Shown: positions 21,655 to 33,364, counted from the stretch's first letter. The stretch: 64,000 nt of DNA from Siphonodentalium dalli (GCA_032622095.1 CP136061.1:45451797-45515796), one strand, 5' to 3'. Numbers and translations are program-made. Notes: generated from the letters alone by a model not told the origin.

Positions 21655-22262
21655 GAAAAATGAACCTGCACATTATCTGTACGCCTTCTATACCGAAAAT
21701 ACTTAGATCGGACACCATAAAACCATTATTTGTACGTCTTATATACCCGAAATAATTAGATCGGACACCATAAAACCATTATATGTACGTCTTATATACC
21801 CGAAAATAATTAGATCGGACATCATAAAACCATTATCTGTACGTCTTATATACCAGAAAATAATTAGATCGGACACCATAAAACCATTATATGTACGTCT
21901 TATATACCCGAAAATAATTAGATCGGACATCATAAAACCATTATTTGTACGTCTTATATACCCGAAATAATTAGATCGGACACCATAAAACCATTATCTG
22001 TACGTCTTATATACCAGAAAATAATTAGATCGGACACCATAAAATCATTATTTGTACGTCTTATATACCCGAAATAATTAGATCGGACACCATAAAACCA
22101 TTATCTGTACGCCTTCTATACCGAACATACTTAGATCGGACACCATAAAACCATTATTTGTACGTCTTATATACCCGAAATAATTAGATCGGACACCATA
22201 AAACCATTATCTGTACGTCTTATATACCAGAAAATAATTAGATCGGACACCATAAAAACATA
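21655..22262. repeat. 53-54-bp tandem array, about 11 copies
   Basis: Units contain TTAGATCGGACACCATAAAA, then CCATTATNTGTACGTCTTAT, then ATACCCGAAAATAA. They vary at TTTG/ATG/CTG, CCCG/CCAG and one A indel. Minus-strand reading frames across the 54-bp copies give a repeated IIFGYIRRT peptide, but period changes (53/54) break it, so it is not a gene. Confidence 0.9.
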
Positions 22263-22946
22263 TAAAACCGATCTTATGTATTCGTTTCCAACGTAAACTG
22301 GATGATTCTGATGATTATTTTCGCGCTGACATACGAATGATTGTTATTGCTGGTGATTGTCCTTTTTTCATTTGTATTTAGCTAGTAGGCTTAACATTAA
22401 GTCAGAAAATGTTGACTAATTCGGTGCCAAATCGGACAGGGCAACTTTAAATCTCACACACCCACGATAGAATACATATATATGTATAGAGACTTTAATT
22501 CTCACACACCCACGATATAATACATATATATGTATAGAGACTTTAAATCTCACACACAAACGATAGAATACATATTATCATATGACTCAATCATTATTTA
22601 CGTTGGAAAGTATGTCATAAATCAATTTCATATGAACTACTAGTTCATATCACCTTCCGATAATTTGATTGGTTTGTTGACAAAAAGTGTGTTCTGATTG
22701 GCTGAATGGCAGCCTGAATCGAGCCGCATCTCTAACTAAATGCAGGTGAAATTATTGCGCGTTAATCAACGCGATGCCGAAATTCTCGCAATTATAATCT
22801 TGAAATATATAGTTTTGGACATTGTTATACGATAAATAGAATATGAAATTCGTATTTATCTAATAAACATACGATATAATGTCACAAACTGAGAACAGAA
22901 TAGCGCACTATATCTTCGCGTGCATATTATTTCTGCTAGTTCACCA
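22263..22946. repeat. 48-bp tandem repeat (22445-22575) in gene-free DNA
   Basis: Two and a half copies of ATCTCACACACCCACGATAG followed by AATACATATATATGTATAGA and GACTTTAA lie at 22445-22575. The same unit occurs once or twice inside unit A (about 25645-25712) and unit B (about 32245-32310). This suggests that the unit family and this flank share history. The rest is AT-rich without genes. Confidence 0.75.
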
Positions 22947-23119
22947 GCCGATTTTCGCGGATCAAAAATCATCCCGAGAAAAATAAACAAAAAAATATAA
23001 AAAAAATTATACGAGGTTCGAGTGATAATGAACGTTAATTAAATCTCTCATTGGTTTCATTGCAGGCAAATATTTGACTTTTTGAACCTATTATATTTTA
23101 TTTTTATGATTGATAGCCA

Positions 23120-24956
23120 ATGAGACTGAAGACAGTGAAGTCTGAAGTGAATGCAATTTCAGTACAAAGTACGTCTGCTACAGTACACTGTACTGCAGCG
23201 ATTGCTAATCTGTCTACGAAAATGTCTTTTAATTTGAGCAGTGATATTTCTGATGAATTGATTGATATGGAGCAATTTGGTGATTTGGAAGAAATGTTTG
23301 CTGTCCCATATGAAGAGGAAGAAGATATAAAACCAGATAAAACTATTTTTCATCATGATCATCATGGACATGAGGAAATTATCACAATCCACGAATCGGT
23401 GAGGGATAATGAACAATTAAGTTCGGATTCAGAATTAACAACATTACCATTGGACAATGCTACCCTTACCTCTAGTACGAGCAGTATGACCACTCCCATT
23501 ATACCGAGTAGTAGCAGAATGAATATTACTAGTACTACTACTAGTGAATCTGAATGTGATGATGATGCATCTGAGACTGAAGTGACAACAAATCAAGGAC
23601 CTGAGACTGAGCGGAATTTTATCGAAATCGATGATGACAATGTACAGAGATTTATTAATGAACAAGAAAATAAAAACACTTTGAAAAAAATCTACGTATG
23701 ATTTGAAAATTGTTGTAGAATTTTTAAATCAACAAGGCGAAAGACGAGAACTGCACGAAATACCACCAGAGGAGCTTGATCTTCTTTTATCAAGGTTCCT
23801 CTTATCAGTTAGGAGAAGAGATGGCGAGGAGTACGAACCGTCCTCGCTTCGGGGGATAATATCCAGTGTTGATCGTCATCTCCGGCACCATAAGTATGGC
23901 ACAACTATTATTGGATCAAAAGACAACTGCCTCATAACAACGAGAAGAACCCTAGATGCAAAACAGAAACAACTAAAGAAGATTGGGAAAGGAAACATGC
24001 CGAATAGGTCAGATCCCATATCTGACGAGGAAATCACAAAGTTGTATGAGATTGGACAACTAGGATCTAGCACACCAGAAAGTATTTTGTACACCCTTTG
24101 GTTCAACCATAGCATTCATTTTGGTTTGCGTGTCGTAAAAGAACATTAAAATTTGTGCTGGGGTGATGTGACACTACACAAAGATTCGAATGGAAAGGAG
24201 TACATGAAAATCAATGAAAGACAAACAAAAACGAGAACAGGGGCCGACATAAGAAATGTTCGTGAATCATCTCCCCGAATGTATTCCACAGGAATAGAAA
24301 ATGATCGAAATCCCATATATATATATATAAACTATTTGCATCAAAGAGGCCAGCTGATTATAAGAATGATAGTGACCCATTTTATATTGCGACAAGAACA
24401 GTTCCCGTCACAAAACCAACCGACATGTGGTTCAAAAAGCAACGTGTTGGTGAACGGAAATTATCAGAAATTATGGACAGGATGACAGTTAATGCAAACA
24501 TTGATAACGGGAAAAGATTAACCAACACCAGTGCCCGGAAATTTTTGGTGTCAAAACTGCGGAAAAATAACGTGGCACCCGGCACCTACAGATATAGCTC
24601 ACATCAGTGGCCACAAAAATCTGGCATCAATTAACAATTACTCATATATATCAGATCAACAGAAAGAACATTGCTCGCTGATACTGAGCAATTCCACATC
24701 ATCTATCCAGTCAGATAAACCCTCCACATCAAGCACTGCTGTGTGTTTACCGGAGGCTGAAAACAATGACACATCCACATTCCCTCGAAAATCGGCATCA
24801 TCAAACTCAGTTCTCAATTCGATGTCCATAAACACTAATAATTCAAGCACAAACCTGTCTATGTCGCAGAACATGCAATCGATGCTTCAAAGCATATTCC
24901 ATGCTAACTCCATTACCATACAAAACATGTATATTAATCCTCAAAATCCGAACTGA
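23120..24956 (+). pseudogene. Crypton/DUF3504-type tyrosine recombinase, copy A
   Basis: Acidic, serine/threonine-rich N-terminus (23120-23701; a more natural start is ATG 23222, MSFNLSSDISDEL), then a one-base shift in a run of seven A (about 23686-23692), then the recombinase. Recognised DUF3504/Crypton motifs are EYEPSSLRGI, KGNMPNRSDPISDEEITKLY, NHSIHFGLR (first catalytic Arg), WGDV, NERQTKTRTGA, SARKFLVSKLRKNNV, then GHKNLASINNYS with the GH and nucleophile Tyr. This family gave rise to the ZMYM/QRICH1/KCTD1-type domains. Damage specific to A: TAA at 24147, one extra TA in the 24318-24330 run, and a 7-bp insertion near 24580. All shift or stop the frame. It cannot make active recombinase. 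Confidence 0.85.
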
Positions 24957-25877
24957 AACTTTTTTATCATTTCATGATGAAAATTCCAAATCTGGACAAG
25001 GTCATATCCTTTGAGGGAAGTTGACTTTATTGTTGGAGTTTATGTTTTAATTGTGATTATATACTAAAACGGACGATTAATCAATAACATATGGCGATAT
25101 TGTTATTTCATGATATTAAAATTGTAATCACTAGAATCTCGTTGACGTAGTATCTTTAGTGAAATTAGTCACCAATATTGCATGCGCCCCTATCTCGAAA
25201 TGGATGGCATTGTACTTATTGCACCGAGTGCAACCGTACTCTTCGTAAGTTCGAAAATACCGCCTTTCCCCCGATTCATGTGTTTAGTCTTAAAACACAA
25301 GTCCATCATAATTCGATACGGTTTTGTATTATTGTTTGACGGGAACTAGATTTGGAAATCGTATACTACACATTCCACCAAATAAATCAAGAGTTCAGAC
25401 ACAATACTAATTGGAACTATTTTGTTTTACGAGTGCGCATGAATACAAACTGTCGCACAATTAATTAGTCTCTACTATACAGATAACATCGCTAAGTAGG
25501 TCATTGATTCCCTATACGGAGAGTGGATTTTGCGATGATTTTTTGGACAAAAACTGCAATAAAGTACGTTTAAATAAAGTTCGGTGGATAAACAGAACAT
25601 CCGCATAGTGTAACTGAATACAGAATTTATGCGGATATTCTCTATATATATGTATAGAGACTTTAATTCTCACACACCTACGATAGAATACATATATATG
25701 TATAGAGACAATATACGATACATTAAGCACATACCATCTCACAATACAACCTATTTAGGTCCCACCTCGGAAAAAATGGGGCTACCAGGAAATTGAGCAG
25801 ACACGTGGTCTATAATATTTAGCACGCATTAAAGGCCCACTTAATTTTCGAATCACCAGATCACATTATATATAACA
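24957..25877. other. 3' flank of recombinase copy A; no gene
   Basis: AT-rich non-coding DNA, conserved in unit B (31557-32480) with only a few substitutions. It includes the CACACACCTACGATAGAATA / TATATGTATAGAGAC repeat at about 25645-25712. No ORF with domain character. Confidence 0.6.
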
Positions 25878-26358
25878 TATATGAGGGTATCACCCCCCCC
25901 TTTCGGTACGCGGGATTCAGGGTGTTTTGAAGCCGTACGCGGGATTCATACCCCCCCGAATTAACTGGTATTCGGGTTCAAACAAAACATCTTGGACGCA
26001 GGTTTTGATGGAGCAAAATAATATTTTGTGCTAGTTATCTGTATGAATGAGTGGGTAGAATAGCTTCTTGTGCATATTCGACCACCATGCCATCATAAAG
26101 TATCATTAATCGTATCATAACGGCGCCATAACGCACATAACGCGACGGGCGTCTCTTCGGTCGTTAACCGGAAAGCGTCCGGAAACTATATTTGATTTGT
26201 GTTCCAATTCCAAACTTTTAATTAACCGGTATATTAAAACAGTCAATTTGTATGTCAATTATCGCATATTAGTTCTTAACATGTATTCAGGATTCACCCC
26301 CCCCCCAAATTAACTGGTATTCAGGATTCAGGGGGGAGGGGTGTGATACCCTCATATA
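25878..26358. mobile_element. TIR element with G/C tracts, copy in unit A
   Basis: TATATGAGGGTATCAC at 25878 is mirrored by GTGATACCCTCATATA ending 26358. C tracts near the left end and CCCCCCCCCC / GGGGGGAGGGG near the right end follow. GTACGCGGGATTCA and AACTGGTATTCRGG words recur inside. Non-coding. The same element sits at the same place in unit B, so it inserted before the duplication. Confidence 0.75.
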
Positions 26359-26780
26359 TTCCATATTAAACACCATTTGAAAGAGGAAGCTCCGAAACAT
26401 TATATTATCAACTTATCCGGTTGAACAAACTGGGAACACTTTGTTTTTGTCAAGGTACCAAGGTCTGTTGATGCTTAATGTTGACCCTGGCTGTACTGTA
26501 AACTCTATTATTCTCAACGGAAGGGGAATAACTCTATCTCTTAGTTTGAATTATGATGCATTCTAGGTTGACAAGGGGGGAGTTTTGGAATTAATCTAAG
26601 AATCCCTATCACTTAGTGGACACTCCTAGGCTACAGCTGTTCCATATTCTGGTGGAATATATATATTTTTGTTCCTCTTCCAAAAGGTATATAATATGGA
26701 ATATGTTGTGTATAATGTTATCTGGGGATTCGAAAATTAAGTGGGCCTTTAAGAAAACTGATTATATTATAAAGTTATTA

Positions 26781-27188
26781 TACAATGTTGGGTACAGTAT
26801 GTGTTTTTCTTGTACGAGTCCAGGTTGTGGTGAAAAGTCATATCGGACGAGACACGCAGTGTCGTATGGAATCCTATTAGGGCCACTTCCTAATGGCGCT
26901 TTCGACGCGCGCCGAAAGCGACAAAAAGTGCGCCATTAGTAACGCGCCGAAAGCGCCGAAAGCGACAAAATATGCGCACTTTTTGTCGCTTTCGGCGCAC
27001 TTTTTGTCGCTTTCGGCGCGCGCGATATTAGCGCATGTTTCGGCGCACATTTTGTCGCTTTCGGCGCGTTACTAATGGCGCACTTTAGGAAGTGGCCCTA
27101 ATAGTATTCCATAGTGTCGAGTCCAATATGACTTTTCACCACAACCTGGATGAGTACAAGAAAAACTCATACTGTACACAACATTGTA
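26781..27188. mobile_element. Nested palindromes: outer hairpin element with inner GCGCCGAAAGCGACA element
   Basis: The outer arms TACAATGTT..TACAGTATG, CTTGTACGAGTCCAGGTTGT and GGTGAAAAGTCATAT pair with their complements at 27120-27188. Between them (26875-27103) is an inner element with terminal repeats TATTAGGGCCACTTCC and GGAAGTGGCCCTAATA. It is filled with GCGCCGAAAGCGACAAAA in both orientations. A third copy of the outer hairpin at about 42220-42360 lacks the inner element. Confidence 0.75.
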
Positions 27189-27409
27189 GAATGACATTTG
27201 TATTAATTATCCATCTGTATGTTTATCCAAATTTTGGGAATAAAACGTTAGTGGTTACTTTTGGTATTTGTCGGCACTTAGTTCTCTATTAAAGCCTGTA
27301 TTTGATCATCAGAAAGCATGATTTGGAACAGTAAACACGCAAATGAAAACAAAACTCAATGCGCCAGTGTTGCGCGCACATCACAATTCACCAATTCAAT
27401 TCGCAATAG

Positions 27410-27767
27410 TTAATTAGTGACGTCACAGAGTCCCGATAAAAAAGTCATATTGCACACTTGGGAGTCCAATATGACATTCGGGAGTCCACTATGACTTTTT
27501 TCCGGATTATCACGTGGCGGCTTTTGCCCAATCAGAAAGAGTGTTAGTTGAGGGATGGATACTAAATGGCTGTTCTTGTTGCATTTCAATCGAACTCTGG
27601 CAGAGGGTGGAGCGAACCGGTCAGAATTGCTTGGCTGCATTAGTTCCTCTTTGTCAGAGCGTCGGCACGAGTGAGTCGTGTGGTCTGTAACCTTAACTGG
27701 GAGCAACCGCCCTCGTGCTGATGCCGGCGAGTGAGACGGTTTTGGATTAGGCTTAGGACGACGGACA
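27410..27767 (+). promoter_or_regulatory. Promoter-like block before the second ORF of unit A
   Basis: Contains a full CRE (TGACGTCA, 27418-27425), an E-box CACGTG (27511-27516) and a CCAAT box (27528-27532) within 115 bp, about 240-350 bp ahead of the ATG at 27768. GGGAGTCCAATATGAC and GGGAGTCCACTATGAC are repeated between them. All sites are kept in unit B (CRE at 33949-33956). The role is inferred from site clustering. Confidence 0.45.
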
Positions 27768-28540
27768 ATGGAGCTAATCCCTGACGCCGCGTTGGCTGCA
27801 ATGCAAAGATCTCAAATAGTGGACACTGTTAGTTGGAATCTCCAATCTAACAGGGGCTATTTGGTTATTTGCGTTGAATTCCGGACGGAGGATGCTGGTA
27901 TCCAGAGATCTTCTACCCGGAGCAGGATTACCAAGACCAGCCGTAACATGCCTCCAAAGAGAAAGACACCAGCTCGAAGGAGAAGGGACGCCGCCAGACG
28001 GGCAAAGTGGAAGAAGAAGATGGGGGTGACAGTTAATCGACCGGTCACCCCTCCCCGCGTGGTTCAGCCGTCCAGTGTCATAGCCGGCAGGTCGAAGTTG
28101 TCTGAGAGACGCCCAGACGACTCGACCTGCATGGAGACTGATGACATGTACCAGCTAGCAGGGACTCCGTGGATCTGCCGGAGGTCCCTGCTGTTGACGT
28201 CGAGGCGAGCGGAGACAGGGACGTGGACACCACCCCAGATGTTCCTGCCGCCAGCTTTGAGGTGGAGTTGGACAGCTTGCCACCACGGACACCGGAATTT
28301 CATCTCATCCCGGTGTCCCCCAGCTCTACCACCACTAGCAACAACACCAGTACAGCCTACATCATGTCTACGGAGGAAATTGATTTCTTGAAAAACCAAC
28401 AAGTACAACATAAAATCCAAAATGAAAAATTCGAACTCTTCATGCGACAACATCAACAGGAAATTCCTCCATCTCCACAATCTCCACATTCATCAACAGA
28501 GAAGCCTAATCCCAAGAAAAAAAGAAAGAAGAAGAAATGA
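27768..28540 (+). pseudogene. Second ORF of unit A: basic/acidic low-complexity protein, frame-broken
   Basis: Possible starts are ATG 27768 or ATG 27948 (MPPKRKTPARRRRDAARRAK, then WKKKMG). A plausible frame runs to about 28160 (...MYQLAGTP). The acidic continuation (VDLPEVPAVDVEASGDRDVD, then PDVPAASFEVELDSLPPRTP) is in another frame from 28169, through an S/T/N stretch, MSTEEIDFLKNQQVQ and the tail NPKKKRKKKK. So a one-base-class shift lies at about 28143-28168. Unit B has the same shift. The two basic ends suggest a nucleic-acid-binding nuclear protein. The family is not recognised, though 21146-21403 is a relative. Confidence 0.55.
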
Positions 28541-28581
28541 AATTCACCATAAAAATGCTTTTTTTTTTGTTGATTAATCTG

Positions 28582-28660
28582 AATAAAGGCAAAAAATGAG
28601 GGATTAAGGAGAGGTGCCTCTCGGCCCTTTCGAGAATCCCGGGCTAGCCACCCAAACCAC
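28582..28660 (+). terminator. Polyadenylation signal and conserved 3' hairpin, unit A
   Basis: AATAAA at 28582-28587 lies about 40 bp after the stop codon. It is followed by AAAAAATGAGGG, a GAGAGGTGCCTCTC hairpin and CCCGGGCTAGCC. The same order occurs in unit B and, inverted, at 21022-21110. Confidence 0.55.
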
Positions 28661-28917
28661 TCACTCTACTATTTCAATCGAATTATATCTGCCTTGTTAG
28701 TTTAGATACAATACAATCGACGGTTTCACTTCTTCAAATCACCAACAGTGCTCTTTGTGTATTCTTGATAACCTTAGCAGTTCGTCCAAATTCGCAGACA
28801 TTTTTGACATAGCTAAAGATTGCATTGACGAAATAACGGATACTTGAATAAGTGCTAGCTTTATAGATCTTAATCCAACCTCCCCCATACACACCCACGC
28901 ATTACCAGAATTTGACT

Positions 28918-29328
28918 TAAAGGTACTCAATCCGATCAGACACTCGTAAATTACTATTTCTTTGGCTTCGGGGTAAAACATATTTGATTCTAGTCGAGGA
29001 ACCATCAAAGCTGAGAGTGATTAGATATCGATGTTTGAACTTTGCGGTTTCTATTGTTTGTGGGACACAAACTGATTGAAGCACGAGGGTCAAACGGACG
29101 GTCTGCAGATAAAAATGGATAACTCTAAAATCAAGTGGTAATAATTACCACCTGATTTTAGAGTTATCCATCTTTATCTGCAAGACCGTCCGTTTGACCT
29201 CGTGTTTCTGGTAATCAAACAATTGAAATCACAAACTTCAAAAATCTATATCTGATCAATCTGACGGGTGGGTTCCTCGACTCGAATCAAAAATCTTTTA
29301 CCCCCGGAACCAAAGAAATAGTAATTTA
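28918..29328. repeat. Terminal hairpin of unit A with inner 122-bp palindrome
   Basis: Outer arm AAATTACTATTTCTTTGG (about 28949) and GTCGAGGAACC (about 28994) are mirrored at 29272-29328. Inside, 29082-29203 is a nearly perfect palindrome: CACGAGGGTCAAACGGACGG, then ATGGATAACTCTAAAATC, and their complements, centred near 29142. Unit A stops inside the right outer arm, while unit B extends it by about 31 bp. Confidence 0.85.
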
Positions 29329-29719
29329 GAAACCCGATAAAATGAAAAGTTTTACTGAGAAAAAATGTCATTGTATCCCCAACAACAACAACATCCCCAA
29401 TAAATTGTTAATCTCATATTTCATGCAGACGATATGTCCACTCATACATGACAAATTAAATTAAGTCCCACATTATTTAATTCCAACAAATTATAAAATT
29501 TTGAGATCGCAAAATAGCTTGTTCTTCGAACTCAAAATAACAAATCGCCGATTTTCGCGGATCAAAAATCATCCCGAGAAAAATAAACAAAAAAATATAA
29601 AAAAAATTATACGAGGTTCGAGTGATAATGAACGTTAATTAAATCTCTCATTGGTTTCATTGCAGGCAAATATTTGACTTTTTGAACCTATTATATTTTA
29701 TTTTTATGATTGATAGCCA

Positions 29720-31556
29720 ATGAGACTGAAGACAGTGAAGTCTGAAGTGAATGCAATTTCAGTACAAAGTACGTCTGCTACAGTACACTGTGACTGTACT
29801 GCAGTGATTGTTAATCTGTCTACGAAAATGTCTTTTAATTTGAGCAGTGATATTTCTGATGAATTGATTGATATGGAGCAATTTGGTGATTTGGAAGAAA
29901 TGTTTGCTGTCCCATATGAAGAGGAAGAAGATATAAAACCAGATAAAACTATTTTTCATCATGATCATCATGGACATGAGGAAATTATCACAATCCACGA
30001 ATCGGTGAGGGAAAATGAACAATTAAGTTCGGATTCAGAATTAACAACATTACCATTGGACAATGCTACCCTTACCTCTAGTACGAGCAGTATGACCACT
30101 CCCATTATACCGAGTAGTAGCAGAATGAATATTACTAGTACTACTACTAGTGAATCTGAATGTGATGATGATGCATCTGAGACTGAAGTGACAACAAATC
30201 AAGGACCTGAGACTGAGCGGAATTTTCTCGAAATCGATGATGACAATGTACAGAGATTTATTAATGAACAAGAAAATAAAAACACTTTGAAAAAAATCTA
30301 CGTATGATTTGAAAATTGTTGTAGAATTTTTCAATCAACAAGGCGAAAGACGAGAACTGCACGAAATACCACCAGAGGAGCTTGATCTTCTTTTATCAAG
30401 GTTCCTCTTATCAGTTAGGAGAAGAGATGGCGAGGAGTACGAACCGTCCTCGCTTCGGGGGATAATACTATCCAGTGTTGATCGTCATCTCCGGCGCCAT
30501 AAGTATGGCACAACTATTATTGGATCAAAAGACAACTGCCTCATGACAACGAGAAGAACCCTAGATGCAAAACAGAAACAACTAAAGAAGATTGGGAAAG
30601 GAAACAAGCCGAATAGGTCAGATCCCATATCTGACGAGGAAATCACAAAGTTGTATGAGATTGGACAACTAGGATCTAGCACACCAGAAAGTATTTTGCA
30701 CACCCTTTGGTTCAACCATAGCATTCATTTTGGTTTGCGTGTCGTAAAAGAACATTACTATTTGTGCTGGGGTGATGTGACACTACACAAAGATTCGAAT
30801 GGAAAGGAGTACATGAAAATCAATGAAAGACAAACAAAAACGAGAACAGGGGCCGACATAAGAAATGTTCGTGAATCATCTCCCCGAATGTATTCCACAG
30901 GAATAGAAAATGATCGAAATCCCATATATATATATAAACTATTTGCATCAAAGAGGCCAGCTGATTAGAAGAATGATAGTGACCCATTTTATATTGCGAC
31001 AAGAACAGTTCCCGTCACAAAACCAACCGACATGTGGTTCAAAAAGCAACGTGTTGGTGAACGGAAATTATCAGAAATTATGGACAGGATGACAGTTAAT
31101 GCAAACATTGATAACGGGAAAAGATTAACCAACACCAGTGCCCGGAAATTTTTGGTGTCAAAACTGCGGAAAAATAACGTGGCACCTACAGATATAGCTC
31201 ACATCAGTGGCCACAAAAATCTGGCATCAATTAACAATTACTCATATATATCAGATCAACAGAAAGAACATTGCTCGCTGATACTGAGCAATTCCACATC
31301 ATCTATCCAGTCAGATAAACCCTCCACATCAAGCACTGCTGTGTGTTTACCGGAGGCTGAAAACAATGACACATCCACATTCCCTCGAAAATCGGCATCA
31401 TCAAACTCAGTTCTCAATTCGATGTCCATAAACACTAATAATTCAAGCACAAACCTGTCTATGTCGCAGAACATGCAATCGATGCTTCAAAGCATATTCC
31501 ATGCTAACTCCATTACCATACAAAACATGTATATTAATCCTCAAAATCCGAACTGA
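29720..31556 (+). pseudogene. Crypton/DUF3504-type tyrosine recombinase, copy B
   Basis: Same architecture as copy A: acidic N-terminus (29720-30307), the same A7 frame shift (about 30292-30298), then one frame from 30309 to 31556 broken only by TAG at 30966-30968, where copy A has TAT. Motifs run in order: EYEPSSLRGI, KGNKPNRSDPISDEEITKLY, NHSIHFGLR, EHYYLCWGDV (intact here, stop in A), NERQTKTRTGA, SARKFLVSKL, TDIAHISGHKN, INNYSYIS with the candidate nucleophile Tyr. The long S/N-rich tail ends IQNMYINPQNPN. Tyrosine recombinases cut and join DNA through a covalent phosphotyrosine. This copy is one nonsense codon and one recoding event away from a full reading frame. Confidence 0.85.
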
Positions 31557-32480
31557 AACTTTTTTATCATTTCATGATGAAAATTCCAAATCTGGACAAG
31601 GTCATATCCTTTGAGGGAAGTTGACTTTATTGTTGGAGTTTATGTTTTAATTGTGATTATATACTAAAACGGACGATTAATCAATAACATATGGCGATAT
31701 TGTTATTTCATGATATTAAAATTGTAATCACTAGAATCTCGTTGACGTAGTATCTTTAGTGAAATTAGTCACCAATATTGCATGCGCCCCTATCTCGAAA
31801 TGGATGGCATTGTACTTATTGCACCGAGTGCAACCGTACTCTTCGTAAGTTCGAAAATACCGCCTTTCCCCCGATTCATGTGTTTAGTCTTAAAACACAA
31901 GTCCATCATAATTCGATACGGTTTTGTGTTATTGTTTGATGGGAACTAGATTTGGAAATCGTATACTACACATTCCACCAAATAAATCAAGAGTTCAGAC
32001 ACAATACTAATTGGAACTATTTTGTTTTACGAGTGCGCATGAATACAAACTGTCGCATAATTAATTAGTCTCTACTATACAGATAACATCGCTAAGTAGG
32101 TCATTGATTCCCTATACGGAGAGTGGATTTTGCGATGATTTTTTGGACAAATACTGCAATAAAGTACGTTTAAATAAAGTTCGGTGGATAAACAGAACAT
32201 CCGCATAGTGTAACTGAATAAAGAATTTATGCGGATATTCTCTATATATATGTATAGAGACTTTAATTCTCACACACCTACGATAGAATACATATATATG
32301 TATAGAGACAATATACGATACATTAAGCACATACCATCTCACAATATTACAACCTATTTAGGTCCCACCACCGAAAAAATGGGGCTACCAGGAAATTGAG
32401 CAGACACATGGTCTATAATATTTAGCACGCATTAAAGGCCCACTTAATTTTCGAATCACCAGATCACATTATATACAACA
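31557..32480. other. 3' flank of recombinase copy B; no gene
   Basis: Counterpart of 24957-25877 in unit A. Non-coding, with the ATATATATGTATAGAGAC repeat near 32245-32310. Confidence 0.6.
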
Positions 32481-32957
32481 TATATGAGGGTATCACCCCC
32501 CCCCTTTCGGTACGCGGGATTCCGGGTGTTTTGAAGCCGTACGCGGGATTCATACCCCCCGAATTAACTGGTATTCGGGTTCAAACAAAACATCTTGGAC
32601 GCAGGTTTTGATGGAGCAAAATAATATTTTGTGCTAGTTATCTGTATGAATGAGTGGGTAGAATAGCTTCTTGTGCATATTCGACCACCATGCCATCATA
32701 AAGTATCATTAATCGTATCATAACGGCGCCATAACGCACATAACGCGACGGGCGTCTCTTCGGTCGTTAACCGGAAAGCGTCCGGAAACTATATTTGATT
32801 TGTGTTCCAATTCCAAACTTTTAATTAACCGGTATATTAAAACAGTCAATTTGTATGTCAATTATCGCATATTAGTTCTTAACATGTATTCAGGATTCAC
32901 CCCCCAAATTAACTGGTATTCAGGATTCAGGGGGGAGGGGTGTGATACCCTCATATA
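32481..32957. mobile_element. TIR element with G/C tracts, copy in unit B
   Basis: Same TATATGAGGGTATCAC terminal repeats and interior as 25878-26358. The C tract near the right end is shorter (6 against about 10), as expected of homopolymer slippage. Confidence 0.75.
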
Positions 32958-33364
32958 TTCCATATTAAACACCATTTGAAAGAGGAAGCTCCGAAACATT
33001 ATATTATCAACTTATCCGGTTGAACAAACTGGGAACACTTTGTTTTTGTCAAGGTACCAAGGTCTGTTGATGCTTAATGTTGACCCTGGCTGTACTGTAA
33101 ACTCTATTATTCTCAACGGAAGGGGAATAACTCTATCTCTTAGTTTGAATTATGATGCATTGTAGGTTGACAAGGGGGGGGGGGGGGGGTTTGGAATTAA
33201 TCTAAGAATCCCTATCACTTAGTGGACACTCCTAGGCTACAGCTGTTCCATATTCTGGTGGAATATATATATTTTTGTTCCTCTTCCAAAAGGTACATAA
33301 TATGGAATATGTTGTGTATAATGTTATCTGGGGATTCGAAAATTAAGTGGGCCTTTAAGAAAAC

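Larger units (their letters stand above)
22947..29328. repeat. Composite unit A (6.38 kb), first copy of a tandem duplication
   Basis: This stretch matches 29547-35840 almost base for base. Shared sequence begins GCCGATTTTCGCGGATC at 22947 and 29547 and ends AATAGTAATTTA at 29328 and 35840. The copies are separated by 218 bp of unrelated DNA (29329-29546). Contents in order: tyrosine recombinase pseudogene, TIR element, nested palindromes, promoter-like block, second ORF, 3' end and terminal hairpin. Differences are scattered substitutions and short indels, so the duplication is fairly recent. Whether the unit moved twice or was duplicated in place is not settled. Confidence 0.9.

Noticed and set aside
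14439-22262. Regular arrays considered as CRISPR
   Set aside because: Repeats are contiguous without unique spacers, the sequence context is eukaryotic and no cas-like genes are present.
23159-24115. Minus ORFs opposite the recombinase genes
   Set aside because: Shadows of the acidic and basic segments on the coding strand.
27410-27706. 98-codon minus ORF, kept in unit B as well
   Set aside because: Runs antisense through the promoter-like block; composition and lack of motifs suggest a shadow. Conservation follows from the recent duplication.
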